A stretch of DNA of 58,973 bases from the NCBI GenBank assembly GCA_013115135.1, contig JABANP010000322.1, forward strand, positions 1-58,973. The letters are read 5' to 3'. Both the position numbers and the translations under genes were made by a program. Under the pieces are notes generated by a model that was not told the origin of the DNA, did no database searches, and saw only the letters and a program-made list of their open reading frames with translations. Origin of the DNA: Perkinsus olseni. Taxonomy: Eukaryota > Perkinsozoa > Perkinsida > Perkinsidae. Below are positions 1-11,100 of this stretch, piece by piece. The stretch's first letter is position 1. The number at the start of each line of letters is the position of its first letter.

Positions 1-15
1 ATCCTTTATATGCAG

Positions 16-226
16 CATATCTGATGATATTGTTGATGATTCGATAGATAACGTTATTATACCAATAACAACCGCAACTGATGATGGAACAACATCATTA
101 CCACCACGACCACCTCCATCTGCTGCTGCTGATGCTGGGCATCATTATCATCACGGTATTATTGTGAAGAATACTCAGAGTAACGGTGATGAGGATAGCA
201 GTAGCAATAGTAGTACTGGTGAATAG
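16..226 (+). CDS. 3' terminal exon of an unknown gene (partial)
   Basis: An open frame enters after a plausible acceptor (TATGCAG) and runs to a TAG stop at 224-226. It encodes about 70 residues rich in Asp, Pro, Ala, His and Ser. The local composition resembles the disordered tails of other genes in this window, and the frame has no internal stop, but there is no recognisable domain. The gene body lies upstream of the window. It converges on the mitochondrial carrier gene that ends at 556. The function is unknown. The other frames here give hydrophobic poly-Val/Ile translations of GTT/ATG repeats, which I take as shadows. Confidence 0.4.
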
Positions 227-555
227 CAACTCTCTTCTTATCGAGGTTATCATAGTTTCTTCCAATATTATCCTATCCAGGAAATTCTGCAGATGCAATG
301 GCTTCTGTTGTTGTTGTTGTATCATAGTAGTGAGGGGTGTTACTAAGATGACACAATTGATGATGACTATGATAATATAATGAGTACTATAACTCAGAAG
401 GGTATAATAATATTATCATTAATGACAATCGTCACTTAATACAACAACAATGCAATGATAGTGGTGGTACTGCTGCTGATGCTGATGCTGCTATCAATGA
501 CAATAGACGGTAATTATTATTTACTGTAGGTATCATGAGGGTGTTGTTGTCGTCG
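227..555. other. Intergenic, triplet-repeat rich
   Basis: AT-rich spacer between two convergent genes, with scattered GTT, ATG and TGC triplet runs. I see no gene, RNA or mobile element in it. Confidence 0.5.
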
Positions 556-2077
556 TCATCCTTGCTGCTTTAATTGTAGTAAATACTCCATTATTGACAT
601 GGTTAAAGCCGTGTTCGGTGCGAAGAATAGTATCCTCATTAGAGAGCCACGAAACATACCCTTCACACCTTCAGTCCGGTATAATGTCATTAACCCATTA
701 ATAAATGAAGTATAGTGAAACGACGACGACAACGACGACGCCGATGATGATGCAGAGGCAGTAGTAGTGGTTGTGGCAGAAGGAGCGATGATGCTGTCAG
801 GGGGTCGTGGTCGTCGATGGTGATAAGATGATGAGCTGACGCCACGTTGTACCTGTGATGATAACATGTAGTTGCATTGTTGGTGTTGTGGTTGTTATTA
901 TTATTACTTGTAATCTCAATTTAACAAGATCCAAAGGTGTAGTAATAAAAGCAGCTGATGCACCAGCAGCGGCACATGATAATACATGAGCGTGGAATGG
1001 CAACATCATGTTCACCGTTGCATCATCATGCTCATTAGTGTTCAGTCGGTCATGACCACAACCATGATAGTATGATGATGATGATGCTATCCAGGATTTA
1101 TACCTCATCGACGAGCAATGTGATATGCAATATTATGAGGAGTATCGTTGTTGGTGTTATTACTTTTGGGCGAATGCAAAGTAAAGTGCCGAGAATGGAC
1201 CAAAACTAGCGAGAGTTGCCCAATAACCTTTATATAGCCTTGATAAACTATTACCACGTAATGCATCAATAGAACCTAATGCCAATTATGGTCAAGGTGT
1301 TGAGGGTTACTACTACTACTACTACTACTACTACTAATACAAGCATTATTGTTATTACCTTTAAAGTTAGTTATTCCCAACTCCTTTTGTGTCTGCAACT
1401 GTTCTTTACATACATCTATTGGTACCCATATCATACAACTAATACCCTCAGCGATGAATCCAGCTGTTAAATCAATAACAGCATCACCATGAATTGATGA
1501 TGATGATGGTGAAGACGACATTGATTGGCGTATATTAATACATTGATTACGTATAATATGATAACAAGTAAAGTATCTGTGATGACCACCATGATGATGA
1601 GTAGTAATATCATCATGATTATTATTATTACAATGCTCCTGCAGGTATACCTCCGATAGCAGCAACACCAATACCTTTATACAGTTCCTTTATTACCACA
1701 CCACCACCACCACCTACCAAACTTGATGATGATGACCGGGTATATGATAATACATTCTTCATAATAGTCTAATAAGCAATATTAGCATCATCATTAATAT
1801 CGATTATATTACCCTATCATGCAGGGTGTTGATCGTTGTTGGTGTATTATTATTATGTCTAATACTAACCTAAGGGTGTGTATTATTATTGCCCCCTCAC
1901 CATGATCATCACCTGTATTTTAGATTTGATAGTATCCAGTGGATGTAGTAGACAACGAGATATCAATGATGCTATTGATGATGTTAATGCAATATCATAT
2001 ATACCTCTCTCACAACCACAACCACCACCCGTCATCACGACGACTGCTGCTGCTGATGATGTGCAATACATGTACAT
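556..2077 (-). CDS. Mitochondrial carrier family (SLC25-like) transporter
   Basis: Solute carrier of the inner mitochondrial membrane. The substrate cannot be told. The three tandem repeats of the family are all visible on the minus strand in separate exons, each with the PxDxxKxxxQ signature: PLDTIKSKIQ near 1920-1950, PIDVCKEQLQTQ near 1390-1420 and PLDLVKLRLQ near 905-935. Between them lie the expected second-helix segments (LYKGIGVAAIGGIPAGAL near 1655, RLYKGYWATLASFGPFSALY near 1190, MFRGSLMRILFFAPNTALTM near 620). I count at least five exons with short introns. The stop is at 556-558. The ATG at 2077 is the first in the first exon but could be preceded by another exon. Low-complexity Ser/Thr/Ala insertions interrupt the loops. 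It is transcribed divergently from the aminopeptidase gene, with less than 100 bp between them. Confidence 0.8.
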
Positions 2078-2164
2078 CTTGCACTCTACCTATTCTTGCA
2101 ATTCCCTAACGATGTTGTCGCCTCTCCACCAAAGACAGAGCATCATAATCATAATCATCACTAC

Positions 2165-4155
2165 ATGATGAAGGCAGTCGGCTGTAACAAACCCTTGACT
2201 ACTACTACAAGCACTACTACTACCACTGCTGCTGCTGCTGGTAGAAGGTTTATCGATTTTGTTAATAGAACTGGATCGCCTTATCATTCGGTATTAGCTA
2301 GTAAAAGGTTATTACTTAATAAAGGCTTTATACCATTATCAGAGAAGAAATCATGGTCTTCCATTATTCAACCTGGTGGCAAATATTTCATAGCTCGAAA
2401 TCATTCGGAGATATTTGCCTTCATCGTTGGTAATAAATTCAATACTGATGCTATGTCCAATAATGCTAGCAATGCTGCTGCTGCTGGTGGTGGTGGTAGT
2501 CGTATCATTATGATTGGTGCTCATACTGATTCACCCTGTCTAAGACTGAGGCCAAGATCACCTATTAAGCCTAAAGAGGGTATTATACAACTTGGTGTTT
2601 CTACTTATGGTGGTGGTCTATGGCACACTTGGTTTGATCGAGGTCTTGGTATGGCTGGTAAAGTTGTTATACACAACAACAAGGGTTGTATTGAGGAAAG
2701 GCTTATTAGGGTCGACAGGCCAGTTGCTATAATACCAAATCTTGCTATACATCTACAAACCGCAGAAGAAAGGAATGCCGGCTTCAAGGTAACACTACCA
2801 GCTATTGCTGCTGCTGCTGCTTATCACCATTACCTATTCGATGCCAGTATGCTGCCTGATGTTGATGCTATTATCATGTTTACTCTTACTATTAGATTAA
2901 TCCAGAAGAACATCTGATGCCAATATTCTGTTCAAGTAAATATTATCATCAACAACAACAACAACAACAACAACAACAAGCAGCAGCATCAGCAGGAGGA
3001 CAAGATGATAAACAAAATACTGATGATGATGCCATGGTTAACGGTAATCATAGAGCATTGATGGAGTTGTTGGCGAAAGAAGCTGGGTAATAATATTAAC
3101 ATCATAATAATCTCCCTCTTCGCCATACTGCTGTGATGATCCTTAGATGCTCTATTAATGATATTATAGATTTTGATGTATGTATGATGGATGCAACACC
3201 ATCATCTATCATTGGTGTTTATGATGAGTTCATCAGCTCTCCCCGTATTGATAATCTATTGTCGACTTGGGCCTGTATGGAAGCGTTATCGTCACAATCA
3301 GATCATCTTATCGATGGTAATAATAATGACATTATCTTTGTTATTATACATTGTAGGTAAGGATATTTATATAGCAGCAGCATTCGATCATGAAGAGTGT
3401 GGATCAACTTCCTATACTGGTGCTAACTCTATGACCCTACAATCCTGGATCAAACGTATTCTATCGTCACTAGACCAACAATCCCATGCTGATACTAAAT
3501 ACTTCTCACAGATCATTGCAAGGTAGTAGTAGTAATCATCATCATCACTGTGATAGTGTGCATGTGTAATATTGGTGATCATGGCAGGTCGATATTAGTA
3601 TCGGCTGATGGTGCTCATGCTATTCATCCCAACTATCCCAGTAAACATCAATCTGAGCATAAAGTCTACCTACATGATGGTATTGTTATTAAGACCAATA
3701 CTAATCAAAGATATGCTACCAATGCACTCACTGCATCAATGATAAGGGCATTAGCATCATCATCTTCCAACGACACACGCACACCATGTGGTGGCAGTGA
3801 TGAGGGTGATGGTGGTGTTAGTACTGCTGCTCCTATACCTATACAGGACTTCGTAGTCCGTAATGATTCACCATGTGGTTCTACGATTGGTCCGATGATG
3901 AGTGCTAATATTGGTATCAGAACCATCGACCTTGGGGCAGCACAATGGGCGATGCATTCATGCAGGTAACAACATGTCCAGCATCACCATAATCATCAGT
4001 CAGGTTATTGTTGCTCTTCATTCAGGGAAACATGCAGCGTTGATGATGCCGCACATCTAGTGAGCTTATGTGAAGTTATATATAAGCATTGGGGTGATAT
4101 TGATGATAACCTGATAGAGGTTATGGATGATGATGACGAAGATGTTAGGCAATGA
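2165..4155 (+). CDS. M18 aspartyl aminopeptidase
   Basis: Cytosolic dinuclear-zinc aminopeptidase that removes N-terminal Asp or Glu from peptides (DNPEP family). I read six exons: 2165-2788, 2896-about 3086, about 3148-3318, about 3358-3522, about 3592-3964 and about 4026-4155. The introns are short (about 40-110 nt). Family motifs appear in order: IGAHTDSPCLRLRP (metal-binding His and the HxD pair) near 2510, STYGGGLWHTWFDR near 2605, NPEEHLMPIF near 2900, YDEFISSPRIDNL near 3220, FDHEECGS (paired Glu) near 3385, SADGAHAIHPNY near 3602, and VRNDSPCGSTIGPM plus AMHSCRE at the end. A poly-Gln/Ala insertion sits near 2950-3000. One oddity is DRGLG where most family members, as I recall them, have DRDL. 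The start is the first ATG of an ATGATG pair. The alternative upstream in-frame extension has no ATG. Confidence 0.88.
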
Positions 4156-4384
4156 TGAGAGGTTGATAATACTCATTTTTCCTGTCTGTAACAGTTCTTG
4201 TTGGGTTTGATTAATTCACCGGAAATAACGAAAGATAAGCGATAAAAGGAAAATCTAATGATATTAAACATTGAGGAAAAGTAGCCGTGATGGTAGTAGG
4301 GAGGATGCGAGAGGAAACTGCATGAAGATGCATTATGGACAACATTGATGAGTAGTATGCTCTTCACGAGAGTAAGTATTATTA

Positions 4385-4905
4385 TCACCAATTGAGGAAT
4401 GGATCTTGTTCCGGCGGTATCGCTGCTGGCAGGCCATCAGTTGAATCAGGATATTCATCAAAATTGGATGTATCAGTATCCGACTTAACCTTGGGTTTAT
4501 AAGGTGCTGGTATATTCTTATCATAAAGATCATACCATGATAAACCTAGCCATGGATGAATCATAATAATATCGATCTATTAATCCCCGTTATTATTACC
4601 TTTGAACCAATCACATCCTTTGATATCATCAACACCATTCCTCAAGTTACCATATCTTTTAGCTAACAAAAATGATGATAATGAACAAGAGAACGAAGAA
4701 AGAGAAGTTCCGATACCAGTTGTGGTATTATTACTCAGATCCGCAGTCAAAAGTCTTTTAACAAGACTCTTAGCATCTTTGTCGAAGTAACGAGGGAATA
4801 CTATCTTACCCGAAAGTATCTTTTGATAGATACCTATCATGATGATGATGATGTTAGAATGATGTAAAGAATAGTATTATTATTATTACCGAATGGAAAT
4901 TTGTC
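4385..4905 (-). pseudogene. C-terminal fragment of a PKA-like AGC protein kinase
   Basis: Three exons (about 4890-4905, 4600-4833, 4385-4545) encode only the last 130 or so residues of a cAMP-dependent kinase catalytic subunit-like protein. Diagnostic segments are GIYQKILSGKIVFPRYFD, the KRYGNLRNGVDDIKGCDWF element and the AGC C-tail IPAPYKPKVKSDTDTSNFDE. The last ends in a DPFLNW stop close to the canonical hydrophobic tail. An insertion of about 20 Ser/Thr-rich residues precedes KRYGNL. The glycine loop, VAIK lysine, HRD and DFG segments are absent: upstream of about 4905 the sequence changes to the repeat-rich element at 4905-5590, and no kinase exon is visible beyond it. It is either a truncated pseudogene or a gene whose 5' part lies far away or was lost in assembly. 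Confidence 0.65.
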
Positions 4906-5110
4906 CCAAGAGGGTGGCTCACTTCTCTTCCATCATCCACAGCAGGTTCGTTCAGATGTCTCGGGCTGTTCGATAGACAAGCGGGACTTCGTTCCCAGGA
5001 ACTTTCTTGAAGAACGCGCCTCAGGAAAGTTCCTAAAGCGTGAATCGCGTTCCGCTACGACGAGCAAGTTCAAAGGGAATTGACAACTTCGCTTGAGCTC
5101 GGTGAATTTG

Positions 5111-5173
5111 ATTCAGTACGTAGAGCGGCTGGCTTCTATTCTAGTGAGCCGGGTTCGATCCCCGGAGGAAGAC
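5111..5173 (+). other. tRNA-like 3' half (pol III B box), degenerate
   Basis: Positions 5149-5165 form a perfect 5-bp/7-nt T-arm (CCGGG, TTCGATC, CCCGG) carrying the GGTTCGATCC B box. Upstream, 5111-5128 resembles a D-arm/A box (TTCAGTACGTAGAGC). The anticodon stem does not pair (CTGGC against CTAGT), and no 5' acceptor strand matches AGGAAGA at 5166-5172. So this is a decayed tRNA or a SINE head, not a working tRNA gene. Confidence 0.5.
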
Positions 5174-5381
5174 AATCACTAATGAAGTCCAGAATGATGG
5201 TGGCAGTAGTAGCCGTAGTGGACACTGGACGGTGGCGAGTCTCGCTGGAACCGAGGGCCGAACTACTCTACGAAGTCCGAGAGAGTGTCACGCGCCACGA
5301 AATTCTCGAGCACGGGGTAGCCGACCGCTCCCTGAATTGACGTTCCCAGCAACGTGTTCAGGAATGTGCTTAGCGTCTTAT

Positions 5382-5500
5382 GAACATTCCTGGGCACGCT
5401 CATAGGAATGTTCCTGGGCACGCTCATAGGAATGTTCCTGGGCACGCTCATAGGAATGTTCCTGGGCACGCTCATAGAAATGTTCCTGGGAACGTTCCTG
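5382..5500. repeat. 24-bp tandem repeat, about 5 copies
   Basis: The unit GAATGTTCCTGGGCACGCTC plus ATAG recurs at 24-bp spacing from about 5382. The first and last copies are diverged. The multiple-of-three length leaves all frames open and gives artefactual repetitive ORFs on both strands. Confidence 0.85.
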
Positions 5501-5762
5501 AAACTCAGGAGCGGTTTATTGAACAGAATCCCGTATGCCTCTGCCATCATAGTCAGATTTGATAAGAAACGTCAAGAGCGGCGCAAGATGGTGTGTTGAT
5601 ACTATTACTACCACCCAACACGATTCATGGGGTGATAATGGAAGGATACGTGAGGAATAATGCAATTATAATTGTGCGATTAATATTACAAGACGATCAA
5701 GAGTGTGATAACTTCATTGTCAACAACCGTCATCATTGTTGTTGTTGTTGTTGTTGTTATCA

Positions 5763-6003
5763 TCATAATCGTGGCAACAATGGATGCTGACAACAGCATA
5801 CAACCATCACAAAGTCTCCTAGTATTACCCTGGATCTCCGCGATGATGATGATGCTGATGTTATTCCACCGGTATTATTCCCAGTTATTTGTGAAGTACT
5901 GGAAACAGCAGCAGCAGCAGCAGCAGCAGCCTTTCTGCTATTATTCATACCACCTGCTAGGGCTGTTGTTGATCTCTTTTCGTGCACCAATGATGGTATG
6001 GCC

Positions 6004-6038
<35 letters not shown>

Positions 6039-6540
6039 TTAACACTATCCTCTTTATCATCATTATCATGATACTATTACTTGTTCGGGCGGTGAACTAG
6101 GTAAAGGCATATCAGGTAATGACCATCCTAGTCTCCTCAATGTACCTACAACAACAAGAAGGCTGCTGCTGCTGCTGGGTAGTGGTGGGTGGTGGAGGTG
6201 GTTAATGTAGCATTATTATTATCACTACCAATAACATCTTTTATGTTAATATGATGTTCATCATCACTTCCTCCTTTAGAGGTCGTCTGAGTTGTGATAT
6301 TATGATCGGCAAGAAGACGTGATCCTGTAATATCAGCAGCAGTCCTCACACCACCACCACCAACAGTATCATCATCATAATCATAATCATCATGATGTAT
6401 TGATGATTGTAGGCTGGACATAAGTCCATGATGCACTGCCCCATCTTCGTTCGATGTCCTCTCAACCTTATCCTGGATAATCTCTCCTGCTAAATGTAGT
6501 ATGAGAACCTAATACCATCATCAATATTATTACATGTAAG

Positions 6541-6581
<41 letters not shown>

Positions 6582-7238
6582 GTTATTATTATTATTATCA
6601 CTACCATCATACGACGACAACCTACCTGCATATCACTTGCTAAATACGTTGCTGCTGCTTGGGTTACAGACGAGCCTGTTAACAACAGAGATGATGATAT
6701 GAGTAAATTATGGTATTAATATTACAAGAACTTTTAGATTTCATAAGATGAAGGGGTATCGCTGTTGGTATGGGTAATATAATATCCGTATTAGATGATG
6801 ATGATGGCATAACTAACAAACATGTATTATCATGTAAGTGCTACTATTAGATGGACGATGATAAGCATATCATTATTATTACCTTCTCCTTGTTTATTAC
6901 TATTTATAAAAGGCTGCTGACGGCGGCGGCGGCCGCGGCGGAGCGATGCGGTATTGTTGTAGTGCATACTATGCTCAGTTAAGGACACCTTCTCTTCACC
7001 TCCACCGCCGCCTCTCTCCTCTTCTTCTGTTACGCTCCTATTATCTACAAGATACCACAATAATGACAATCTCGCATACCGAGTATCGGGCTACCCTGCG
7101 CTGCTGCTGCTGCTGCTGCTGGTTGATGATCATCGTGAGAAGGCCGTAGTCCAATGACTGATGGTAAGTACAATAGGTGGTGAGTGCTATGGCTGATGAT
7201 GATGTCATCATTGTTGCTCTTATTATTACAATCATCAT

Positions 7239-7278
<40 letters not shown>

Positions 7279-7532
7279 GATTTGTGATATACTGATAATG
7301 CTAGGATTATCAGCATAAGTGTTAATTCCAGTACAAGTATTACCCTCACCTACCAATACTTAATGCGTTAAGAGTAGATGATGTATAAATTACTACCATC
7401 AATCTTATCATCGTCAGCAGCCTCAGCAGCTGGTGGAGGTGGTGGGGGTGGTGGGGGCCTCTTACCACCTATCGATGTTTGCAGTTGATCGTCATTATCA
7501 GTTGTTGTTGATGATGATGGTCCAGGATACAT
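5763..7532 (-). CDS. Hypothetical Asn/Pro/Ala-rich multi-exon gene
   Basis: Exon-like stretches on the minus strand join plausibly from an ATG at 7532. They are a Ser/Thr-Asp start followed by a run of ten prolines (about 7400-7530), a poly-Asn stretch coded by (GTT)n at 7230-7280, an Ala/Gln segment near 7100, SSVTQAAATYLASDMQ near 6620-6670, LAGEIIQDKVERTSNED near 6440-6500, and TLRRLGWSLPDMPLPSSPP near 6090-6140. A poly-Ala and Ser-rich C-terminus stops at 5763-5765. ATG and GTT microsatellites fill the introns (for example 6540-6590). I recognise no family. The conserved-looking hydrophilic pieces argue that it is a real gene. Exon borders were not all resolved. Confidence 0.4.
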
Positions 7533-7667
7533 AACGATAACTAGTATAATGATGATAGTAGTGGTAATAATCTCAGTAGGAAGAACAAGACTACTATTAG
7601 TTACACGAGGAACTCCTGATGCAGCCCAGTACCATAAGTGATGATAGTGATAGTAGTGGCATTGCCA

Positions 7668-8099
7668 TTATCCTGCTGCCCTTGAAGATGCATTGGACGC
7701 CCTTATATCATCCCAAGTCTGATGATGATGATGATGTTGGTGTTGATCAGATGATGGTGGTGGCGGTGGATTGTACGGTTCACCCCAAACATTAGTATCA
7801 TAGAAATTATTGGCTGATGAGTTCACATCTGCATCACGACGACGACGACGAAGCTCTTCCCCTTGATCAACCCCCCTTTGATGATGATCATCGTCATCAT
7901 CAACGGTCAATCTCTGATTGACCAATAACCTTTGCTGTATTGGGTTTAATGGCATCGGAGTACTAGGGGCAGCAGCATCACCACTCCTATTGATAGTAGG
8001 ACGAGGACCTACAATCATGTATGACTATAACACGGGTAGTGTCATCAATACCTGTTGATGATGGTTGTGGTGGCATCGGCGTGCCATCGGTAAAGGGGG

Positions 8100-8168
<69 letters not shown>

Positions 8169-11100
8169 GATAAAACCATCCAGAATTGGTGGTACTAGTA
8201 GTATTTGTCGTCGGTGATGTGTTAGTATGTTGATTGATGTTGTTAGTACCACCATCTGTGGTAGTAACGGATGATGATGATTATTAACAAGACTGAGGAT
8301 GTACTATTACATGGTGTGGCTGGTGGGGTGATTGGTGATGGTGGTGGTGGTGGTGGCACTATAGCATCATCACCATCTAGTGCCGATGGTGTTGTCCCTC
8401 CACCAACAGTACTACCTCTTATTTGTCCAAGAAAGGTTCGACACATATACCCTAGATTAGTATTCTGAGGATATTAACAACAGTAGGATAATGGCTGTAG
8501 TAGTTGTAATAGAGAAAACATTACCTGTTTTAATACATCATCATAACATGATGATATCATTATTGTATTCTGAATAACCCTACTAGTGATAGCAAACATG
8601 ATAGTGGCTGGTATAATGGCGGGTATGGTAGTAGTAGTAACAGCACCACTACTAGATGTACCTGCTGTACTACTAATGTTAGTAGTAATATTAACACTGT
8701 CAAAAGGTTTATTACCACTGAATATCCTTCTTCCTGCTGCTGTTGTGGCAGTCGATGATGATGTGGTAATGGTAGTATTATTATTAAAGATACTCTTCCA
8801 CATAAAAAAGGTTGATACACCCGCCATGGCACCAAAAGTTAAACCATAATTATTACGTCTCCATATCGGAGCACGCTCGTATGGTGATAATATAATACTA
8901 ACAACAACAGCAACAACAACAAGCATCAGCAGCAGCAGCAGACTGGTAATAACACTGATAACAACAATAGCAGCAGCAGTTGTTGTTGTTGTTGTTATGT
9001 CCAGATCCTGAACTCCGTTGGATCTGGAAGTTAGCGATCGCCCGAGATATCCGAAACGGCTGGCCGACCATCGGTGATGACAACTATTATTTTGGTTTGA
9101 TGATATTTTGGACTCCTATGGCGTGGTATATAAGCAATTAAGATAGATCTAGTGATAGCGTGTGCACGCATGAGTCCGTATTGAGCCGTAGCCATCTTGG
9201 CTCAAGTTTGTTTGTTCTAATCTCCATCCTTCCCCTCGCCTCGTGTTCCGCAGTCCTGGGACGGTGCAAACTAACATGGTGACAGCTGTCAACAACGACC
9301 CATCGGCGGACGGCTCCCAACGCTCGATCGACTACAATAAAGATGAGGCGTCGATCCAGAAGGAGCTTACGGCCAAGAGAATGGAACGCGGGCGACTACG
9401 AGGGAAGCTGACGAGGTTGCGAGAGTCCATCAGAAACATCCACGTCGGTGAGGACGAAGACAAACCAGAGGAGCTAGAGACCCTGGAGATACAGGAGAGC
9501 CTTCTGAAAGACCAACTACGGCGAGCAGAACTGGACGTCGCAAAGCTGGAAGAGGACAGTCTCCTGATCCTACGCGCGCAAGCGCAGGCCAGCGTGAGGT
9601 CAAGAGCGTCATCATCGGTGGCATCATCTCAACGCCCATTTCTGTCGGTCGACTCGAACGAGAATGAGAAGAGCAAGGGCGAGGGTGGTGACAATGATGG
9701 CTCCACGTATCCTCTGGGGAGGGCAAAAGTGACCGAGACTACCGAGCAGAAGGCTACCGTGACGACGGGCAAGACTGGTGTGACCACCACTGGTATCAAC
9801 GACGATGAGCTACCGGTTCGACGACATCCACAACGAGGAGATGATGACCGGCCGGTGGCAACGGTGAACAAGGTACGGTGTCGGTCCTCAGTCCGTTCTC
9901 TGGAATCCCAACTGATGGAGTGCGAGGAGGTCAGGAACTGCAAGGTGAGAAATCGGGGGGATGGCGTTTCGGTTGGGTTGGTATCGAAGTTAGTGATGCC
10001 GAAATGTCGAACTGTAGTGTCATTGAGGAGTCATCTGGATGTTTGTGAGGCAATTCTCGTAGAAGCGGGTGCAGGGGAGTTCGTGACGCGAGGGGCGTCG
10101 CCGGACGCCTATTTCCGTCCGGCCGAAGGTCTCAAAATCACGGTCGTGGAACGCCTGGTAGAGACACTTGGGGGGTCCCCAGACACACAGACACTCGTGG
10201 AGAGTGCACGGGATGCCGTGGAGCGATCTTGCTGGGACTGGAGGGTCATAAGAAAACACCTGCTGAACAGATTTGCACGAAGATCCACCTTGATAGCTAG
10301 GCTCAACCAGGAGCTAGCGGCACTCAAGTACTCGGGCGCTAAGGACATAGACCGTTTCCTCGAGGTTGGCGAAAGGGTTTTTAGACTGGCAGAGGCCACG
10401 TCTCATGACAAGAGTGAACATCGAAGGGTCGTTAAAAGGATACTTAACACTCTGCCCGAGAGGGATAGGGTCGACATTATCCAAGAGGTCAAGAGGCTCT
10501 ATCGGGAGGTCTCGGGGAGTTACACGGCGTCCTTGGACAAGGACTGGGCTGGCATGTTTCCTTTCACCACATGCATTGTGGGAAACGATGAACTGGATGA
10601 AGAAATCACACTTGTTGACATCATTAGGGACAGGTTTAGAACCCAAGAGTCTGCGGGTGTCTGTGGGGATGTCGACAAGATACATCAGATAACAGGTTCA
10701 CCGGGGAAGGACACCAGTTCGGGTCAGAAGCAAGGACGGCCAAGCGATAAGGGGAGCTTAGAGGATTGGGCCAAGCAGTATCCATCAGTGTGGGTGGTGA
10801 CCATGAAACAGTTCACGGAGGAAGAAGTTAGAGAAAACTTCAAGCCGGATGACATTAAACGAGTCGGAATGCGACCTAAGGGGGGTGTACGCAAGTACTA
10901 TGCTGTGATAGGCTATAGGGATGCTGATAGGGGAGGCGCAGTGGTGAGAGAGGTCATGAAAGCGACCGAAGGGACGGACCGCTTCAGGGCTAGGGAGTTC
11001 GTCTACAAGAAGTCGGGAAACGGGCAAGGCCGGGCATGACCGAGGAGGGGCATGCGCCGGCCGATAAGACATCCTCTTATTCACTGCTCAAGGGCAAGGA

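Larger units (their letters stand above)
4905..5590. mobile_element. Repeat-rich insertion with tRNA-like B box (SINE/MITE-like, unclassified)
   Basis: This block is more GC-rich than its surroundings and lacks the usual ATG/GTT triplets. It abuts the truncated kinase. It contains a 10-bp inverted repeat (AGGAACTTTC near 5000 and GAAAGTTCCT near 5030), a tRNA-like T-arm at 5149-5165 and a 24-bp tandem repeat at 5382-5500. There is no convincing ORF. The edges and any target-site duplication could not be fixed by eye. It could be a tRNA-derived SINE joined to other repeats. Confidence 0.45.
8998..9276 (+). repeat. 5' LTR
   Basis: 279 bp, TGTCCAGATCC to CTAACA. It differs from the 3' LTR at 9009, 9031 and 9231 only. 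It contains a TATATAA box at 9127-9133 and the spliced-leader sequence at 9185-9206. The last base supplies the A of the gag ATG. Confidence 0.95.

Noticed and set aside
5111..5173. A tRNA gene
   Set aside because: The T-arm is perfect, but the anticodon stem does not pair and no 5' acceptor strand exists.
5382..5500. A short CRISPR-like array or a repetitive protein on either strand
   Set aside because: The units are head-to-tail with no spacers, and the 24-bp length keeps every frame open. This is an ordinary minisatellite in a eukaryotic genome.
9185..9206. An SL RNA gene inside the LTR
   Set aside because: No GT splice donor follows the leader, and no Sm-site-like intron part is present.
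9243..9275. Gag starting at 9243 inside the LTR
   Set aside because: The codon is GTG. The first ATG is at 9276 in a good context.
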